NCBI RefSeq assembly: GCF_016495725.1
Contig: NZ_CP054705.1
Coordinates: forward strand, 1,240,001 to 1,304,000
DNA from: Salicibibacter cibarius
Lineage (GTDB): Bacteria > Bacillota > Bacilli > Bacillales > Marinococcaceae
Length of the DNA stretch: 64,000 nucleotides
Direction of reading: 5' to 3'
The notes under the pieces: generated by a model
The model's database searches: none
The model's input: only the letters and a program-made list of their open reading frames with translations
What the model was told of the DNA's origin: nothing
Program-made: the position numbers and the translations under genes
In this document: positions 18,437 through 27,332 of the stretch, one piece after another
Layout of the letters: every line of letters starts with the position of its first letter
Position numbering within the stretch: the first letter of the stretch is position 1

Positions 18437-18478
18437 CCGAATAATAAACCATTGATCGTAAGTTATTATTCGGCTTTT
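18437..18478 (+). terminator. Terminator of the FrnE-like gene
   Basis: CCGAATAATAA and TTATTATTCGG form an 11-bp stem followed by CTTTTGTTG. Confidence 0.8.
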
Positions 18479-18531
18479 GTTGACAAGTCGCCGCCAACAT
18501 TGTAGAATAGCGTCGTTATCAAAAATAAAAT

Positions 18532-18652
18532 AGGTTCATATAATCGCGGGAATATGGCTTGCGAGTCTCTACCGGAGCACCGTAAATGCTTCGACTATGA
18601 TCGATAGATTTTTATCATCGGTCGTTATGCTTGAGTGCAACGGCCGTTTTTT
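18532..18652 (+). promoter_or_regulatory. Purine (guanine-type) riboswitch with terminator
   Basis: The aptamer core reads TCATATAATCGCGGG, ATATGGC, GTCTCTACC, ACCGTAAA and CGACTATGA (18536-18600), matching the purine riboswitch consensus. The ligand-selecting base in GACTAT is C, as in guanine sensors (adenine sensors have T). Downstream, CGGTCGTT/AACGGCCG (18619-18646) plus six T form the terminator. The competing antiterminator would pair CGACTATGAT (18592-18601) with ATCATCGGTCG (18614-18624). Confidence 0.95.
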
Positions 18653-18677
18653 AATTCACCCGAGGGAGGATGAACCA

Positions 18678-19985
18678 TTGAAGAATTATTTTCGTTTTGA
18701 GGAAAATAACACCACATATGGCAAGGAGACGATGGCCGGGGTAACGACGTTTCTGGCGATGGCTTATATCCTTTTTGTAAACCCGCAAATTCTCGGTGAC
18801 TCGGGCATGGATATGAACGCGGTGTTCGCAGCGACTGCGATTGCTGCGGCTATCGGTACGGCGATCATGGCATTATGGGGAAAATATCCAATTGCTTTGG
18901 CGCCGGGCATGGGTCTGAACGCGTTTTTTGCCTATACGGTCGTTTTGGGCATGGGTATTGACTGGGAGATCGCGCTTTTTGGGGTTTTTGTTTCCGGAAT
19001 TATAATGATTCTCATAACGTTATTTAAAATCCGTGAAGTGATTATTAACGCGATCCCTGCGGAACTCAAATATGCGGCAGCCAGCGGGATCGGGCTGTTT
19101 ATCGCGTTTGTCGGGCTGCAGAATGCAGAAATTGTCGTTCCTGATGAATCGACCTATGTGGCGCTCGGTGATATGGCTTCTCCGACAACGCTTCTGGCAA
19201 TATTTGGACTTGTCGTAACTGTCATCTTTTTGGTGCTGGGTGCTCGCGGCGGTATTTTTTACGGGATGGCTATAACTGCTGTCGCCGGGATCATTACTGG
19301 TTTAGTGGAAATGCCATCAGCGATCGTTGATTCGATTCCGAGCCTTGCCCCCACATTCGGCGCGGCGTTCACCGGCCTGACAGAGGTCGAATGGACATCG
19401 GCGCTAATTATGCAATTAATCATCGTTATTTTGACCTTTTTATTTGTCGATTTTTTCGATACGGCGGGAACGCTTTACGCGGTTGCCAACTCAGCAGGTT
19501 TTGTAAAAAATAATAAATTACCTAACGCCGGCCGTGCGCTTTTGTCTGATGCTTCTGCTACGTCTGTTGGGGCAGTGTTAGGGACCTCAACGACAACAGC
19601 CTTCGTTGAATCAACCTCCGGCGTTGCCGCCGGCGGACGTACCGGGTTCACCTCGCTTGTCACAGCAGCGTTGTTTATGTTGTCGCTTTTTTTCTCGCCG
19701 TTGCTTGCGGTGGTTACAGAAGCTGTTACGGCAGCGGCACTGATTGTCGTCGGTGTGTTGATGGCGGCAGCACTTAAATTGATCGATTGGGATAAGTTAG
19801 AGATCGCACTGCCGTGTTTTCTCACCGTTGTGGTGATGCCACTCACGTACAGTATCGCAAATGGCATTGCGCTCGGATTTATGTTTTATCCGATTACGAT
19901 GATTTTAAAAGGAGAAGGTAAAAACGTTCACCCGATTATGTATGTGCTGTTTTTTGTTTTTGCCGGTTATATTTTCTTTTTGTAA
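18678..19985 (+). CDS. pbuG: Guanine/hypoxanthine permease
   Basis: 435 aa NCS2/AzgA-type purine permease with 12-14 helices. Segments VNPQILGDSGMD, ALAPGMGLNAFFAYTVV, LFVDFFDTAGTL and STTTAFVESTSGVAAGGRTG are typical. TTG 18678 is the start because GGGAGG lies eight bases upstream; an upstream in-frame ATG at 18597 falls inside the riboswitch and is not used. The guanine riboswitch should shut it off when guanine is abundant. In B. subtilis pbuG directly follows guaA. Confidence 0.95.
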   Translation: MKNYFRFEENNTTYGKETMAGVTTFLAMAYILFVNPQILGDSGMDMNAVFAATAIAAAIGTAIMALWGKYPIALAPGMGLNAFFAYTVVLGMGIDWEIALFGVFVSGIIMILITLFKIREVIINAIPAELKYAAASGIGLFIAFVGLQNAEIVVPDESTYVALGDMASPTTLLAIFGLVVTVIFLVLGARGGIFYGMAITAVAGIITGLVEMPSAIVDSIPSLAPTFGAAFTGLTEVEWTSALIMQLIIVILTFLFVDFFDTAGTLYAVANSAGFVKNNKLPNAGRALLSDASATSVGAVLGTSTTTAFVESTSGVAAGGRTGFTSLVTAALFMLSLFFSPLLAVVTEAVTAAALIVVGVLMAAALKLIDWDKLEIALPCFLTVVVMPLTYSIANGIALGFMFYPITMILKGEGKNVHPIMYVLFFVFAGYIFFL

Positions 19986-19988
19986 TCA

Positions 19989-20018
19989 AAAACCCGCATT
20001 TAGAAATGCGGGTTTTGT
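19989..20018 (+). terminator. Terminator of pbuG
   Basis: AACCCGCATTT and AAATGCGGGTT form an 11-bp stem with a three-base loop, flanked by A-run and T-run, so it could act in both directions. Confidence 0.88.
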
Positions 20019-20089
20019 GTTGTGACACGGCGGTATAGTTTTTGCCGATCGGATAACAATAGGGTAAAAGCCGGAAGGTCGTGCTTAGC

Positions 20090-20524
20090 ATGAAACAACA
20101 TATTTTTTTAATTTCCTCGCTTGTGCTATTGTTTTTACTCCCGAATGAATTGATGGCTGCTGAACTTCCGCTCACTTTAGAAGCGGATGATTGGCGCTTG
20201 ACCGTTCGCACAGCTGATACTGACAGTGACCGCTTGTGTCAACCCAGTGATATTGATATGTATGAGTTGAAACTTGAAAATACGTCGGGCAACAAAAAAG
20301 ATGTAAGCATGCACACGTTCCGGCAAGAGGAAGGTAAGGATCGGGATGAAGGGTTGGTTGAAGATGCAGCAGACGTACTAGCAGCAAATGCTTCCTTAGG
20401 TGCCAGGAATCTTCCAATTTCTCAGGATGTGGAAGCGTTGGACGTATTGATTCTCTGGCAAGAGGAAGACGACGCCCAATACTTTAAGCAACAATTTATG
20501 GTTCCCTTGCAGGCGGCTGATTAG
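20090..20524 (+). CDS. Small secreted protein of unknown function
   Basis: 144 aa. The first ~22 residues (MKQHIFLISSLVLLFLL then PNELMA) look like a Sec signal peptide with cleavage near AMA-type LMA/AEL; no lipobox. The mature part is acidic and probably a small beta-rich domain (DDWRLTVRTAD, DMYELKLENTSG). ATG 20090 is preferred over GTG 20081, which would sit too close to the GGAAGG. It overlaps the convergent csaA gene by four bases, stop to stop. Not recognised. Confidence 0.6.
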   Translation: MKQHIFLISSLVLLFLLPNELMAAELPLTLEADDWRLTVRTADTDSDRLCQPSDIDMYELKLENTSGNKKDVSMHTFRQEEGKDRDEGLVEDAADVLAANASLGARNLPISQDVEALDVLILWQEEDDAQYFKQQFMVPLQAAD

Positions 20525-20853
20525 GAAATGCTCGTCCCGTTCGGCAATGGCATGTCCGGTTTCAGTAAAACGACATCCCCTTTTTCCGGAACACCGCCAA
20601 TGACAAGCACTTCGGAAGTGAAGCCGGCAATTTTTCGCGGAGGAAAGTTAACGATCGCCACGACTTGCTCTCCGGTTAATGTGTCGGGTTCGTAACGTTG
20701 CGTGACTTGTGCACTTGACGCTTTAATGCCTATTTCATCTCCGAAATCAATCTCCATTGTAATGGCGGGAATGTTAGCACCGCTGAGGTATTCGGATTTT
20801 AATACAGTGCCAATGCGAATATCCAATTTAGAAAAGTCTTCGATCGTTGCCAT
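20521..20853 (-). CDS. csaA: CsaA-type tRNA-binding-domain protein
   Basis: 110 aa single tRNA_bind (OB-fold) domain, usual length. Motifs LDIRIGTV near the N-terminus, INFPPRKIAGF-type VNFPPRKIAGFTSEVLVIGG, and the LLKPD end are characteristic. ATG preceded by AAGGAG on the minus strand. Family members were described as export chaperones that bind SecA and precursor proteins. Confidence 0.92.
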   Translation of the reverse strand: MATIEDFSKLDIRIGTVLKSEYLSGANIPAITMEIDFGDEIGIKASSAQVTQRYEPDTLTGEQVVAIVNFPPRKIAGFTSEVLVIGGVPEKGDVVLLKPDMPLPNGTSIS

Positions 20854-21363
20854 GGGTTCACTCCTTAAAATCTATTGCAGGTTGAGCGACAGACACCGTC
20901 CAAAATTTTCTACAGTTCAAGTCGCTCGTAACTATCAATATTTATAACAGCTATACGACCTCAATCTAACATATATTTTATCAAAATAACGATGGGATGA
21001 AAACGCTGTCATGTGCATAATTAGGGTACAGTCAAAGGACAACAATTTATTAATCGAAATAAGGTTCGTCTTGTGTAATCCTCCAAACTTTGCCTCACTT
21101 GTCCCTCTCGGAGTAGCTCGACCACCGTTTGGGGGATTACTATGTCCCATCAAACAAAGGGAGCGCTACTTCGAGAAGGATCGGAAGCGAGATGTGATCC
21201 CTGAATGAAGAGATAGGTATTTTCGCGTCTCCGACTAAGCGACACAATGTTCATATGTGGATTGTGTCGTGACTTTTTGTACATCAGCTGCATGGTTCCG
21301 CATATAAAAATAAACGCAGCCCCCCGATTGAGGAACTGCGTGGGTTCACGCAAATTATGTAAC
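20854..21363. other. Intergenic region with two stem-loops
   Basis: No gene seen. GTAATCCTCCAAAC (21075-21088) can pair with GTTTGGGGGATTAC (21127-21140), 14 pairs with one wobble, around a 38-base loop. CGACACAAT and ATTGTGTCG (21240-21269) form a perfect nine-bp stem followed by TGACTTTTTG, which could be a plus-strand terminator. The enclosed segment could be a small RNA, but no promoter is clear. Confidence 0.4.
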
Positions 21364-21439
21364 TGGTGGAGCCAAGGGGGCTCGAACCCCTGACCTTCGC
21401 GCTGCCAGCGCGACGCTCTCCCAGCTGAGCTATGGCCCC
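21364..21439 (-). tRNA. tRNA-Ala (anticodon GGC)
   Basis: Reads GGGGCCATAGCTCAGCTGGG on the minus strand; acceptor stem GGGGCCA/TGGCTCC, D-loop AGCTGGGAG, anticodon stem with loop CTGGCAG (anticodon GGC at 21404-21406), T-loop GGTTCGAGCC, and an encoded CCA end. All arms pair. 76 nt. Confidence 0.97.
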
Positions 21440-21539
21440 GATCCCGGCTAGCTTTGCAACAATTATTAATATATCAGGAAACAGGGACGAGCGTCAAGAA
21501 ATTTCGCGGATTTTGTCGTCTGGAAAATAATTTTTCCGT

Positions 21540-22325
21540 TTAATCATCCTTGACCGCCACAAACCGAAGCCTTACATAATCGGCAAACCATGTGTCGTCA
21601 TCAACGAGCGCCGGTTCTGCATAGGTGATCGTTCGTTCCAATACAAATTCCCGGTCCTCTTCGCTAAGGGGATCCAAGAGTGGGTCGGCAAAGTTTCGCA
21701 TCCAAGACTTAAGCCCATCGGGGCCGTTATTTAACGCTGTCGGTCTTTGGAACTGTGCCATTTGCTCAACGGTGAATCCATTTTCTTCGAGTAACGTCGC
21801 GTATTCTGCTAGACTTGGGAAATACCAAGGGAATATGGCGGGCATCGGTTCTTGTCCGATTTCGACAAACGCCATATTGATCGCGGCAATAATGGTAGCG
21901 ATGTTTTCTTTTGCGCCCATTTCGCCGATGAATCTTCCGCCCGGTTTCAGCGCTTTTGATACGGAAGCAAGTACCGCTTGCGGCTCTGTCATCCAATGAA
22001 GCGCGGCATTGGAAAATACAGCTTCAACCGGTTCGTCCAACTGAAAATTCGTTGCGTCAGCTTGGATAAAAGGAATCTCCGGGTATTGTTTTTTCGCTTC
22101 CCTTATCATGGCTTCAGAGTTGTCAATCCCGGTTACTTTCGCACCGGATTCTGCTATTTTTGCTGTCAGGTTTCCGGTCCCGGATCCCAAATCAATGATA
22201 TGTTCGCCCTTTTTCGGAGCTAGCCATTTTATAACATCTTCTCCATAGTAGAGAACATATTGAGCCGTATTATCATAGAGGGTTGGATCCCATATCTTAG
22301 CGGCAATTTGCTGTTGATCAGTCAA
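21540..22325 (-). CDS. Class I SAM-dependent methyltransferase
   Basis: 261 aa, trans-aconitate methyltransferase-like. Motif I is IIDLGSGTGNLT, followed by VTGIDNSEAMI, FIQADATNF and AVFSNAALHWM. TTG 22325 is the start (AAAGGAG eight bases upstream); an upstream open frame of about 60 codons lacks a binding site. Substrate unknown. Transcribed divergently from the next gene. Confidence 0.85.
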   Translation of the reverse strand: MTDQQQIAAKIWDPTLYDNTAQYVLYYGEDVIKWLAPKKGEHIIDLGSGTGNLTAKIAESGAKVTGIDNSEAMIREAKKQYPEIPFIQADATNFQLDEPVEAVFSNAALHWMTEPQAVLASVSKALKPGGRFIGEMGAKENIATIIAAINMAFVEIGQEPMPAIFPWYFPSLAEYATLLEENGFTVEQMAQFQRPTALNNGPDGLKSWMRNFADPLLDPLSEEDREFVLERTITYAEPALVDDDTWFADYVRLRFVAVKDD

Positions 22326-22433
22326 GGTGGTAACTCCTTTCAGGCGCAAAATATGATATCTTATTATAGAGAAGATACAGGATACATCGAAAAAAATCAA
22401 CTTCTCATTGGAAAAAAGAGGTGAACAAACACA

Positions 22434-23009
22434 ATGAACACGATTTGTGTCTTTGCAGGTTCCAATGCCGGGGAACGAAAAACGTATGCTGAGGAAGCCC
22501 GCCAACTCGGGCGCTGTTTATTGGAAAATAACATCAGGCTTGTCTATGGCGGGTCCAGCATTGGTTTGATGGGCGAAGTGGCTAATGAAATAATCGCATC
22601 CGGCGGTGAAGTCATTGGCGTGATGCCGAAAGGCTTGTTTCGTGGGGAAGTCGTACACCGATCACTGACGAGTCTCGTCGAAGTAGATGGTATGCACGAA
22701 CGGAAAGCGAAAATGAGCGACCTGTCCGATGGTTTTATCGCATTGCCGGGAGGGGCAGGCACATTTGAAGAGCTGTTTGAAATTTATAGCTGGGCGCAAA
22801 TCGGGATTCATGATAAACCTATCGGTCTTTTAAATGTAGAGGATTACTTTTTGCCGCTTTTGAAAATGATCCAGCACAGTGTGCAAGAAGGGTTTTCCAA
22901 CGAAGATAATCTTGATTTGCTCATGGTTGACCCTTCCCCTCAAAAACTGCTGGAAAAAATGGCCTCCTATCAACGTCCGCAATTGCGTCCAAAATGGAAA
23001 GGTAACTAG
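22434..23009 (+). CDS. yvdD: LOG-family nucleoside 5'-monophosphate phosphoribohydrolase
   Basis: 191 aa Rossmann-fold TIGR00730/LOG protein. The diagnostic [20 protein letters not shown] motif and N-terminal CVFAGSNAG and [12 protein letters not shown] are present. Family members cleave cytokinin-type or ordinary nucleoside monophosphates to base plus ribose 5-phosphate. Start ATG has GAGGTG upstream. Monocistronic. Confidence 0.9.
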   Translation: MNTICVFAGSNAGERKTYAEEARQLGRCLLENNIRLVYGGSSIGLMGEVANEIIASGGEVIGVMPKGLFRGEVVHRSLTSLVEVDGMHERKAKMSDLSDGFIALPGGAGTFEELFEIYSWAQIGIHDKPIGLLNVEDYFLPLLKMIQHSVQEGFSNEDNLDLLMVDPSPQKLLEKMASYQRPQLRPKWKGN

Positions 23010-23092
23010 AGTGAAAAGATAGGAATATCCGCCGGTCTGGTTTCATAGAGTTGCTAGTGAAAGGGTACACTAGTAATCCGGGGGTGGTCGCT

Positions 23093-23479
23093 GTGGAAGA
23101 AGGGTCTGTTCGAACGCAAACAATCAAAGAGATTCATCAAAAGCGATTAAAACGGAGGCTTCGTACGTTTGCGTTCTTTTTTTCCATTATTGTTTTAACG
23201 ATCTTTTTTTCCTTGAATTACATTGGCGATTTAACCCGGCAACAAACGCTGGAAACGAATATTCAAGCGGAAACGGACTGGCCGGTTTTTTTATATGAAT
23301 ATATCGGAAGCGGATCGAACAATAGCTGGGGCGGGAATCCGAATTTCTATCTCGCGCACAATGGACAAGATTATTACTTGCTTCACGTCCAACAGGATAA
23401 TCGTACCGTGGAGCAAGTCACGCCGCTCCCGGATCGACGTACGTTTGCGGTTGTTTATGATAACTATGGTATAGAATAA
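23093..23479 (+). CDS. Single-pass membrane protein of unknown function
   Basis: 128 aa from GTG 23093, preceded by GGGGGTGG. A basic segment (HQKRLKRRLRT) precedes one hydrophobic helix (FAFFFSIIVLTIFFSLNYIG), giving an outside C-terminal domain with YEYIGSGSNNSWGG and NFYLAHNGQDYYLLHV. Upstream in-frame codons extend to 23051 without a better start. Not recognised. Confidence 0.55.
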   Translation: MEEGSVRTQTIKEIHQKRLKRRLRTFAFFFSIIVLTIFFSLNYIGDLTRQQTLETNIQAETDWPVFLYEYIGSGSNNSWGGNPNFYLAHNGQDYYLLHVQQDNRTVEQVTPLPDRRTFAVVYDNYGIE

Positions 23480-23561
23480 AAACAGAATCCTTTAAATTTA
23501 TGGATGCATCCTGTATTATAAGAGAGATTGAATTCTGTGGACGGATCGAAAGGAGGGGGCT

Positions 23562-24227
23562 GTGGTGAACAAAGAGAGCGCTGTTGTCGTGTTCAGCGGC
23601 GGACAAGACAGTACGACTTGTTTATTTTGGGCGTTGGAACGCTTTGAGAAAGTATACGCGGTGACATTTGCTTATGGACAGCGGCATGATGATGAAATCG
23701 AAGTCGCCAAAGAGATCGCTGCTGATGTCGGGGTTGAGCATGAGGTGCTTGACATGGACTTGCTGAACCAACTGGCACCTAACGCACTCACCCGCGGGGA
23801 CATTGAAGTGAACGAGGGTGAAGACGGAGAGGTGCCGAACACATTTGTCCCGGGACGTAATTTGTTGTTTTTTTCTTTTGCGGCAATCTTTGGGGAGCAG
23901 CGCGGTGCCAAGCATATTGTAACCGGTGTGTGCGAGACGGATTACAGCGGCTATCCGGACTGTCGGGACGGATTTGTGAAGTCTTTGAATGTGACGCTGA
24001 ATTTGGCGATAGACGAGACTTTTGTATTGCATACCCCTCTGATGTGGCTGGATAAAGCAGAAACGTGGAAGTTGGCTGATGATCTGGGGCGGTTAAACTA
24101 TATTCGTGAATACACGCTTACGTGTTATCATGGCATTCGCGGCAACGGTTGCGGTGAGTGCCCAGCGTGCAAATTACGTAGACGAGGGCTTGAAACGTAT
24201 TTGAACAGCAAGGACAGGGATGTGTAA
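23562..24227 (+). CDS. queC: 7-cyano-7-deazaguanine synthase
   Basis: Makes preQ0 from 7-carboxy-7-deazaguanine and ammonia using ATP, in queuosine synthesis. PP-loop SGGQDSTTC near the N-terminus; zinc-site cysteines in [19 protein letters not shown] at the C-terminus. GTG 23562 or 23565 follows AAAGGAGG. 221 aa, normal. First gene of queCDEF; its TAA shares a base with the queD ATG. No preQ1 riboswitch was recognised in the short leader. Confidence 0.96.
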   Translation: MVNKESAVVVFSGGQDSTTCLFWALERFEKVYAVTFAYGQRHDDEIEVAKEIAADVGVEHEVLDMDLLNQLAPNALTRGDIEVNEGEDGEVPNTFVPGRNLLFFSFAAIFGEQRGAKHIVTGVCETDYSGYPDCRDGFVKSLNVTLNLAIDETFVLHTPLMWLDKAETWKLADDLGRLNYIREYTLTCYHGIRGNGCGECPACKLRRRGLETYLNSKDRDV

Positions 24228-24652
24228 TGCTACAACAGTTTTACCCGCAAGTCTTTCATGATTTTCGGTACGAATTGAATAAAGACATGCAAATCGCTGC
24301 CGCCCATTTTATTGATCACGATGATGCAGGGCTTTGCAGGGAGACGCATGGCCATACGTATTTTATTAATCTAACGATCGCGGGGGACACGCTTAACGAT
24401 TCGGGATTTCTCGTGAATTTTAAAGCTTTGAAAGAGGAGATTCACGGGATTTATGATCATTCGCTTTTAAATGACCATCCCGAGTTTGTAGAAGGGCTGC
24501 CAACGACAGAAGTGGTTGCCCGCGTGTTTTGGGAGAAGGTTGATGCACGCTTGGCAAAACAAGGTAACCGACCGTATTGCCTGCAAGTGCTTGTACGTGA
24601 AACGCCTACAAGTTACGCGCTGTATCGTCCGAAGCGAGATGAGCATCAATGA
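24227..24652 (+). CDS. queD: 6-carboxy-5,6,7,8-tetrahydropterin synthase
   Basis: Second step of queuosine base synthesis from GTP-derived dihydroneopterin triphosphate. Zinc ligands in AAHF and HGHTY; catalytic Cys in CRETHGHTY. 141 aa. Translationally coupled to queC (TAATG) and to queE (ATGA). Confidence 0.95.
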   Translation: MLQQFYPQVFHDFRYELNKDMQIAAAHFIDHDDAGLCRETHGHTYFINLTIAGDTLNDSGFLVNFKALKEEIHGIYDHSLLNDHPEFVEGLPTTEVVARVFWEKVDARLAKQGNRPYCLQVLVRETPTSYALYRPKRDEHQ

Positions 24653-25371
24653 GTGGAAAAATCCCTGTTTTAGAAATATTTGGCCCTACGATTCAAGGGG
24701 AAGGAATGGTGGCTGGCCAGAAAACGATGTTCGTTCGCACCGGCGGCTGTGATTACCGGTGTGCATGGTGTGATTCTGCCTTTACGTGGGATGGAAGTCA
24801 GAAAGCAACACCGATGACCGCGGATGAAATCATGGCACAACTTGAGCAGGTTGGCGGAGACCGTTTTTCGCATGTGACGATTTCCGGCGGAAATCCGGCG
24901 CTTCATGCCGGCATTGCTGAGTTAGTTGAACGTTTTCGGGAAAAGGGTATCGAGTCAGCCGTGGAGACGCAAGGTTCATTTTGGCAGGATTGGTTGTTGG
25001 AAGTCGATGATGTGACGATTTCCCCGAAACCGCCAAGTTCGGCCATGAAAACGGATTGGGCACGGCTGGACACATTCATGACGCGATTATCCGATCGCCA
25101 GGCCGGGAATCATAATTTGAAAATCGTAATTTTTGATGAAGAAGATTTAGCTTATGCCAAGCATGTACACGGACGTTATCCGGACGTGCCTTTTTATTTG
25201 CAAGTCGGGAATGATGATTTGGACAATCAAAACCCCGCCCGACTCAGGGATCATCTCTTGGAAAAGTATGAATGGCTCGTCGACCGGGTGATGGAGGATC
25301 CCGCATTCAATCGTGTGCGTGTGTTGCCGCAAATTCACGCGTTGCTGTGGGGAAACAAACAAGGCGTTTAA
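24649..25371 (+). CDS. queE: 7-carboxy-7-deazaguanine synthase, radical SAM
   Basis: 240 aa radical SAM enzyme that contracts the pterin ring. N-terminal EIFGPTIQGEG, then the cluster motif CDYRCAWC (CxxxCxxC). SGGNPALH follows. Overlaps queD by four bases. Confidence 0.95.
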   Translation: MSGKIPVLEIFGPTIQGEGMVAGQKTMFVRTGGCDYRCAWCDSAFTWDGSQKATPMTADEIMAQLEQVGGDRFSHVTISGGNPALHAGIAELVERFREKGIESAVETQGSFWQDWLLEVDDVTISPKPPSSAMKTDWARLDTFMTRLSDRQAGNHNLKIVIFDEEDLAYAKHVHGRYPDVPFYLQVGNDDLDNQNPARLRDHLLEKYEWLVDRVMEDPAFNRVRVLPQIHALLWGNKQGV

Positions 25372-25383
25372 AGGAGCTTTACG

Positions 25384-25872
25384 ATGACCGAAGAAAACCG
25401 TCCCGAGTTGACGCATCTCGGAAATGAAGGAACGAAATATAACTTCGAATACGACCCCGGACTGCTTGAAACGTTTGATAATCAACATCCTTACCGGGAT
25501 TATTTTGTTAAATTCAACACCCCGGAATTTACAACGCTGTGCCCGATCACGGGTCAACCGGATTTCGCCACGCTTTATATTAGCTATATCCCCGATGAGA
25601 AAATGGTGGAAAGCAAAGCTTTGAAAATGTATCTGTTCAGTTTTCGCAACCACGGGGATTTTCACGAGGACGCGATGAATATTATCGTTAATGATCTAGT
25701 TGAGGCGATGGCGCCGAGATATATTGAGGTATGGGGGAAATTTACACCGCGAGGCGGGATCTCGATTGATCCTTACGTCAATTACGGCAAACCCGGAAGC
25801 AAATATGAAAAAATGGCAGAGCAACGCTTGCTCTATCATGATATGTACCCGGAGAAAATTACAAATCGGTAG
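25384..25872 (+). CDS. queF: NADPH-dependent preQ0 reductase
   Basis: Reduces the preQ0 nitrile to preQ1. Catalytic Cys in [11 protein letters not shown] and the [20 protein letters not shown] substrate segment (VESKxLKxY) are present; 162 aa, the short unimodular form of Firmicutes. AAAGGAG precedes the ATG. Last gene of the operon. Confidence 0.96.
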   Translation: MTEENRPELTHLGNEGTKYNFEYDPGLLETFDNQHPYRDYFVKFNTPEFTTLCPITGQPDFATLYISYIPDEKMVESKALKMYLFSFRNHGDFHEDAMNIIVNDLVEAMAPRYIEVWGKFTPRGGISIDPYVNYGKPGSKYEKMAEQRLLYHDMYPEKITNR

Positions 25873-25880
25873 TGAGAAAC

Positions 25881-25908
25881 AGGCCTGGAGGGATCCGGCC
25901 TTTTTTTT
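25881..25908 (+). terminator. Terminator of queCDEF
   Basis: AGGCC and GGCCT pair, with an inner GGA/TCC, followed by eight T. Confidence 0.85.
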
Positions 25909-25957
25909 CGCAGGTGAAACGTCGTTTCATTAACTATGGCTATGCTTTTTTATCCTC

Positions 25958-25988
25958 TTGCCCCCTCCGTTACGTCATCTGCTAATCT
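25958..25988 (+). promoter_or_regulatory. MerR-type promoter with 19-bp spacer
   Basis: TTGCCC (25958-25963) and TAATCT (25983-25988) are 19 bases apart, the overlong spacing used by MerR-activated promoters. The spacer contains CGTTACGT, the same core as in the MerR promoter at 46009-46039. Confidence 0.6.
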
Positions 25989-26019
25989 GAATGTAACACA
26001 GTAGGAAAGGATGGTTTTC

Positions 26020-26817
26020 ATGGAAAATCAAGATGCTACTTTCACGATTGGGGAGTTTGGACGGCGAGCGGGTGTGACTGTAAGAACCCTGCGATTTTAT
26101 GAAGAATTCGGCTTGCTTATACCGACACAACAAAACACCTCCGGACACCGAATGTACGGGTTGGCAGAATTGGCGAAACTGCAACAGATTCAGTCTCTGA
26201 AATTCATCGGATACTCTTTGCAGGAAATTAAGCGCTTACTTGAAGTCAACGAGGATGCTTTTTCTCAACTGAAAAATTCATTGCCTTTGCAGCATCAACT
26301 TCTGACAGAAAAAAGAGATGAATTAGATCGAGCTATAGAAGCTGGTTGAGCATGTTCAATTACTGATCGAAGAAGGGAAGCCAATCACTTGGACGATTGT
26401 AGGTTCTCTCCTTTATCAGATGGCGTATGAGGAAGACCAACAAGCGTGGTTGAAAGAGAACTTTTCAGATGAGGTCATAGATCGTTTTATTATTCTTTGA
26501 CAAAAGAAGAGCGACAGCAGATGAATTTGGAAATGTTAGATTTGTTAGCGACGATAAAAGAACTGGTGCAAAAAGATGCTTCTCCGAGTTCACCGGAAGC
26601 CTTTGACGTTGTTAAAAAGATGACTGAATTGGCAACAAAAAACATCAAAGATGAAGACTTGGAAATGTTCGCAGAGCAATTGGAAAAAGCACAAGCAATA
26701 ACGGAATCGGAAGAGATAGATTTTTATCTGCCTAATTTTTTCACGTCTGAAGAGGAGGCTTTTATAGAGGATATATTGAAGGAAATGGAGGCATTACAAA
26801 ATAAAAAGGAAGACTAG
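26020..26817 (+). pseudogene. MerR family regulator with TipAS-like domain, two frameshifts
   Basis: N-terminal MerR HTH is intact (FTIGEFGRRAGVTVRTLRFY, then EEFGLLIP), followed by the long dimerisation helix up to KRDELDRAIE near 26340. There the frame shifts; the continuation LVEHVQLLIEEGKPITW runs in the next frame to about 26490, where a second shift returns to the original frame (SLTKEERQQMNLEMLDL onward to 26817). Read through, it would be about 265 aa, the size of Mta/TipAL-type drug-responsive activators. The second break is repaired by one extra T in a T4 run; the first needs a two-base deletion or a one-base insertion. Decay and sequencing error are both possible. Confidence 0.85.
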
Positions 26818-27332
26818 TGATCAATTATTAAATCGACCATCGTTGTGATGTAGCTGGGACAAGATTGTGAAACAAGCATCTGATCCAAGTGGACAGGTGC
26901 AGGACAATATGAGGGGCGGTGCCAACGTTTGTCCTGAAAAAAGTGAATGCGAGACAAAATGACGGATGATCTCAAAATTTTGTCTTAAGTAACAAAAAGA
27001 AACCAAGTAATCCCCGTCCCTCTCATAATGCATATGAAAACCATCGGGATGTGACTAATGGGGAATTTTCAGAAACAGACTATTAGTGGCAAGCGGCTAA
27101 GGATAAAGTTACACTTGTGTAGGAACACCTTTGATTTTCCCTACGCATCCATTTTCCCATTTGCCCGCCCAATGGTCGGTGACCGAGTCATCATTCTGCA
27201 TTAGCCAATTGGTTATATACAGTTGTCCAACGTTCTGTTTTTAATGTCGTGACGTTAGAAAGCGCACTGGTCATCAATAGGCTCTGAGCTTATGTTATAA
27301 TGGCAAAAACATCTAAAGTGAGATGATCTCTG
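26818..27332. other. Intergenic region without a recognised gene
   Basis: About 515 bases. No supported gene. Short open frames on the minus strand (26821-27033) lack similarity I can recognise. A TATAAT (about 27295-27300) lies 30-odd bases before the next gene and may be its -10 box. Confidence 0.4.

Noticed and set aside
18597-18677. Upstream ATG extension of pbuG
   Set aside because: It lies inside the riboswitch expression platform and lacks a binding site, while TTG 18678 has GGGAGG at the right distance.
23480-23561. preQ1 riboswitch before queC
   Set aside because: The short leader does not show a preQ1-I or preQ1-II core (no CUA-rich aptamer with AAAAAACUA tail).
26821-27033. Minus-strand open frame after the broken MerR gene
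   Set aside because: It has no binding site, low-complexity hydrophobic and polar mix, and no recognisable motif.
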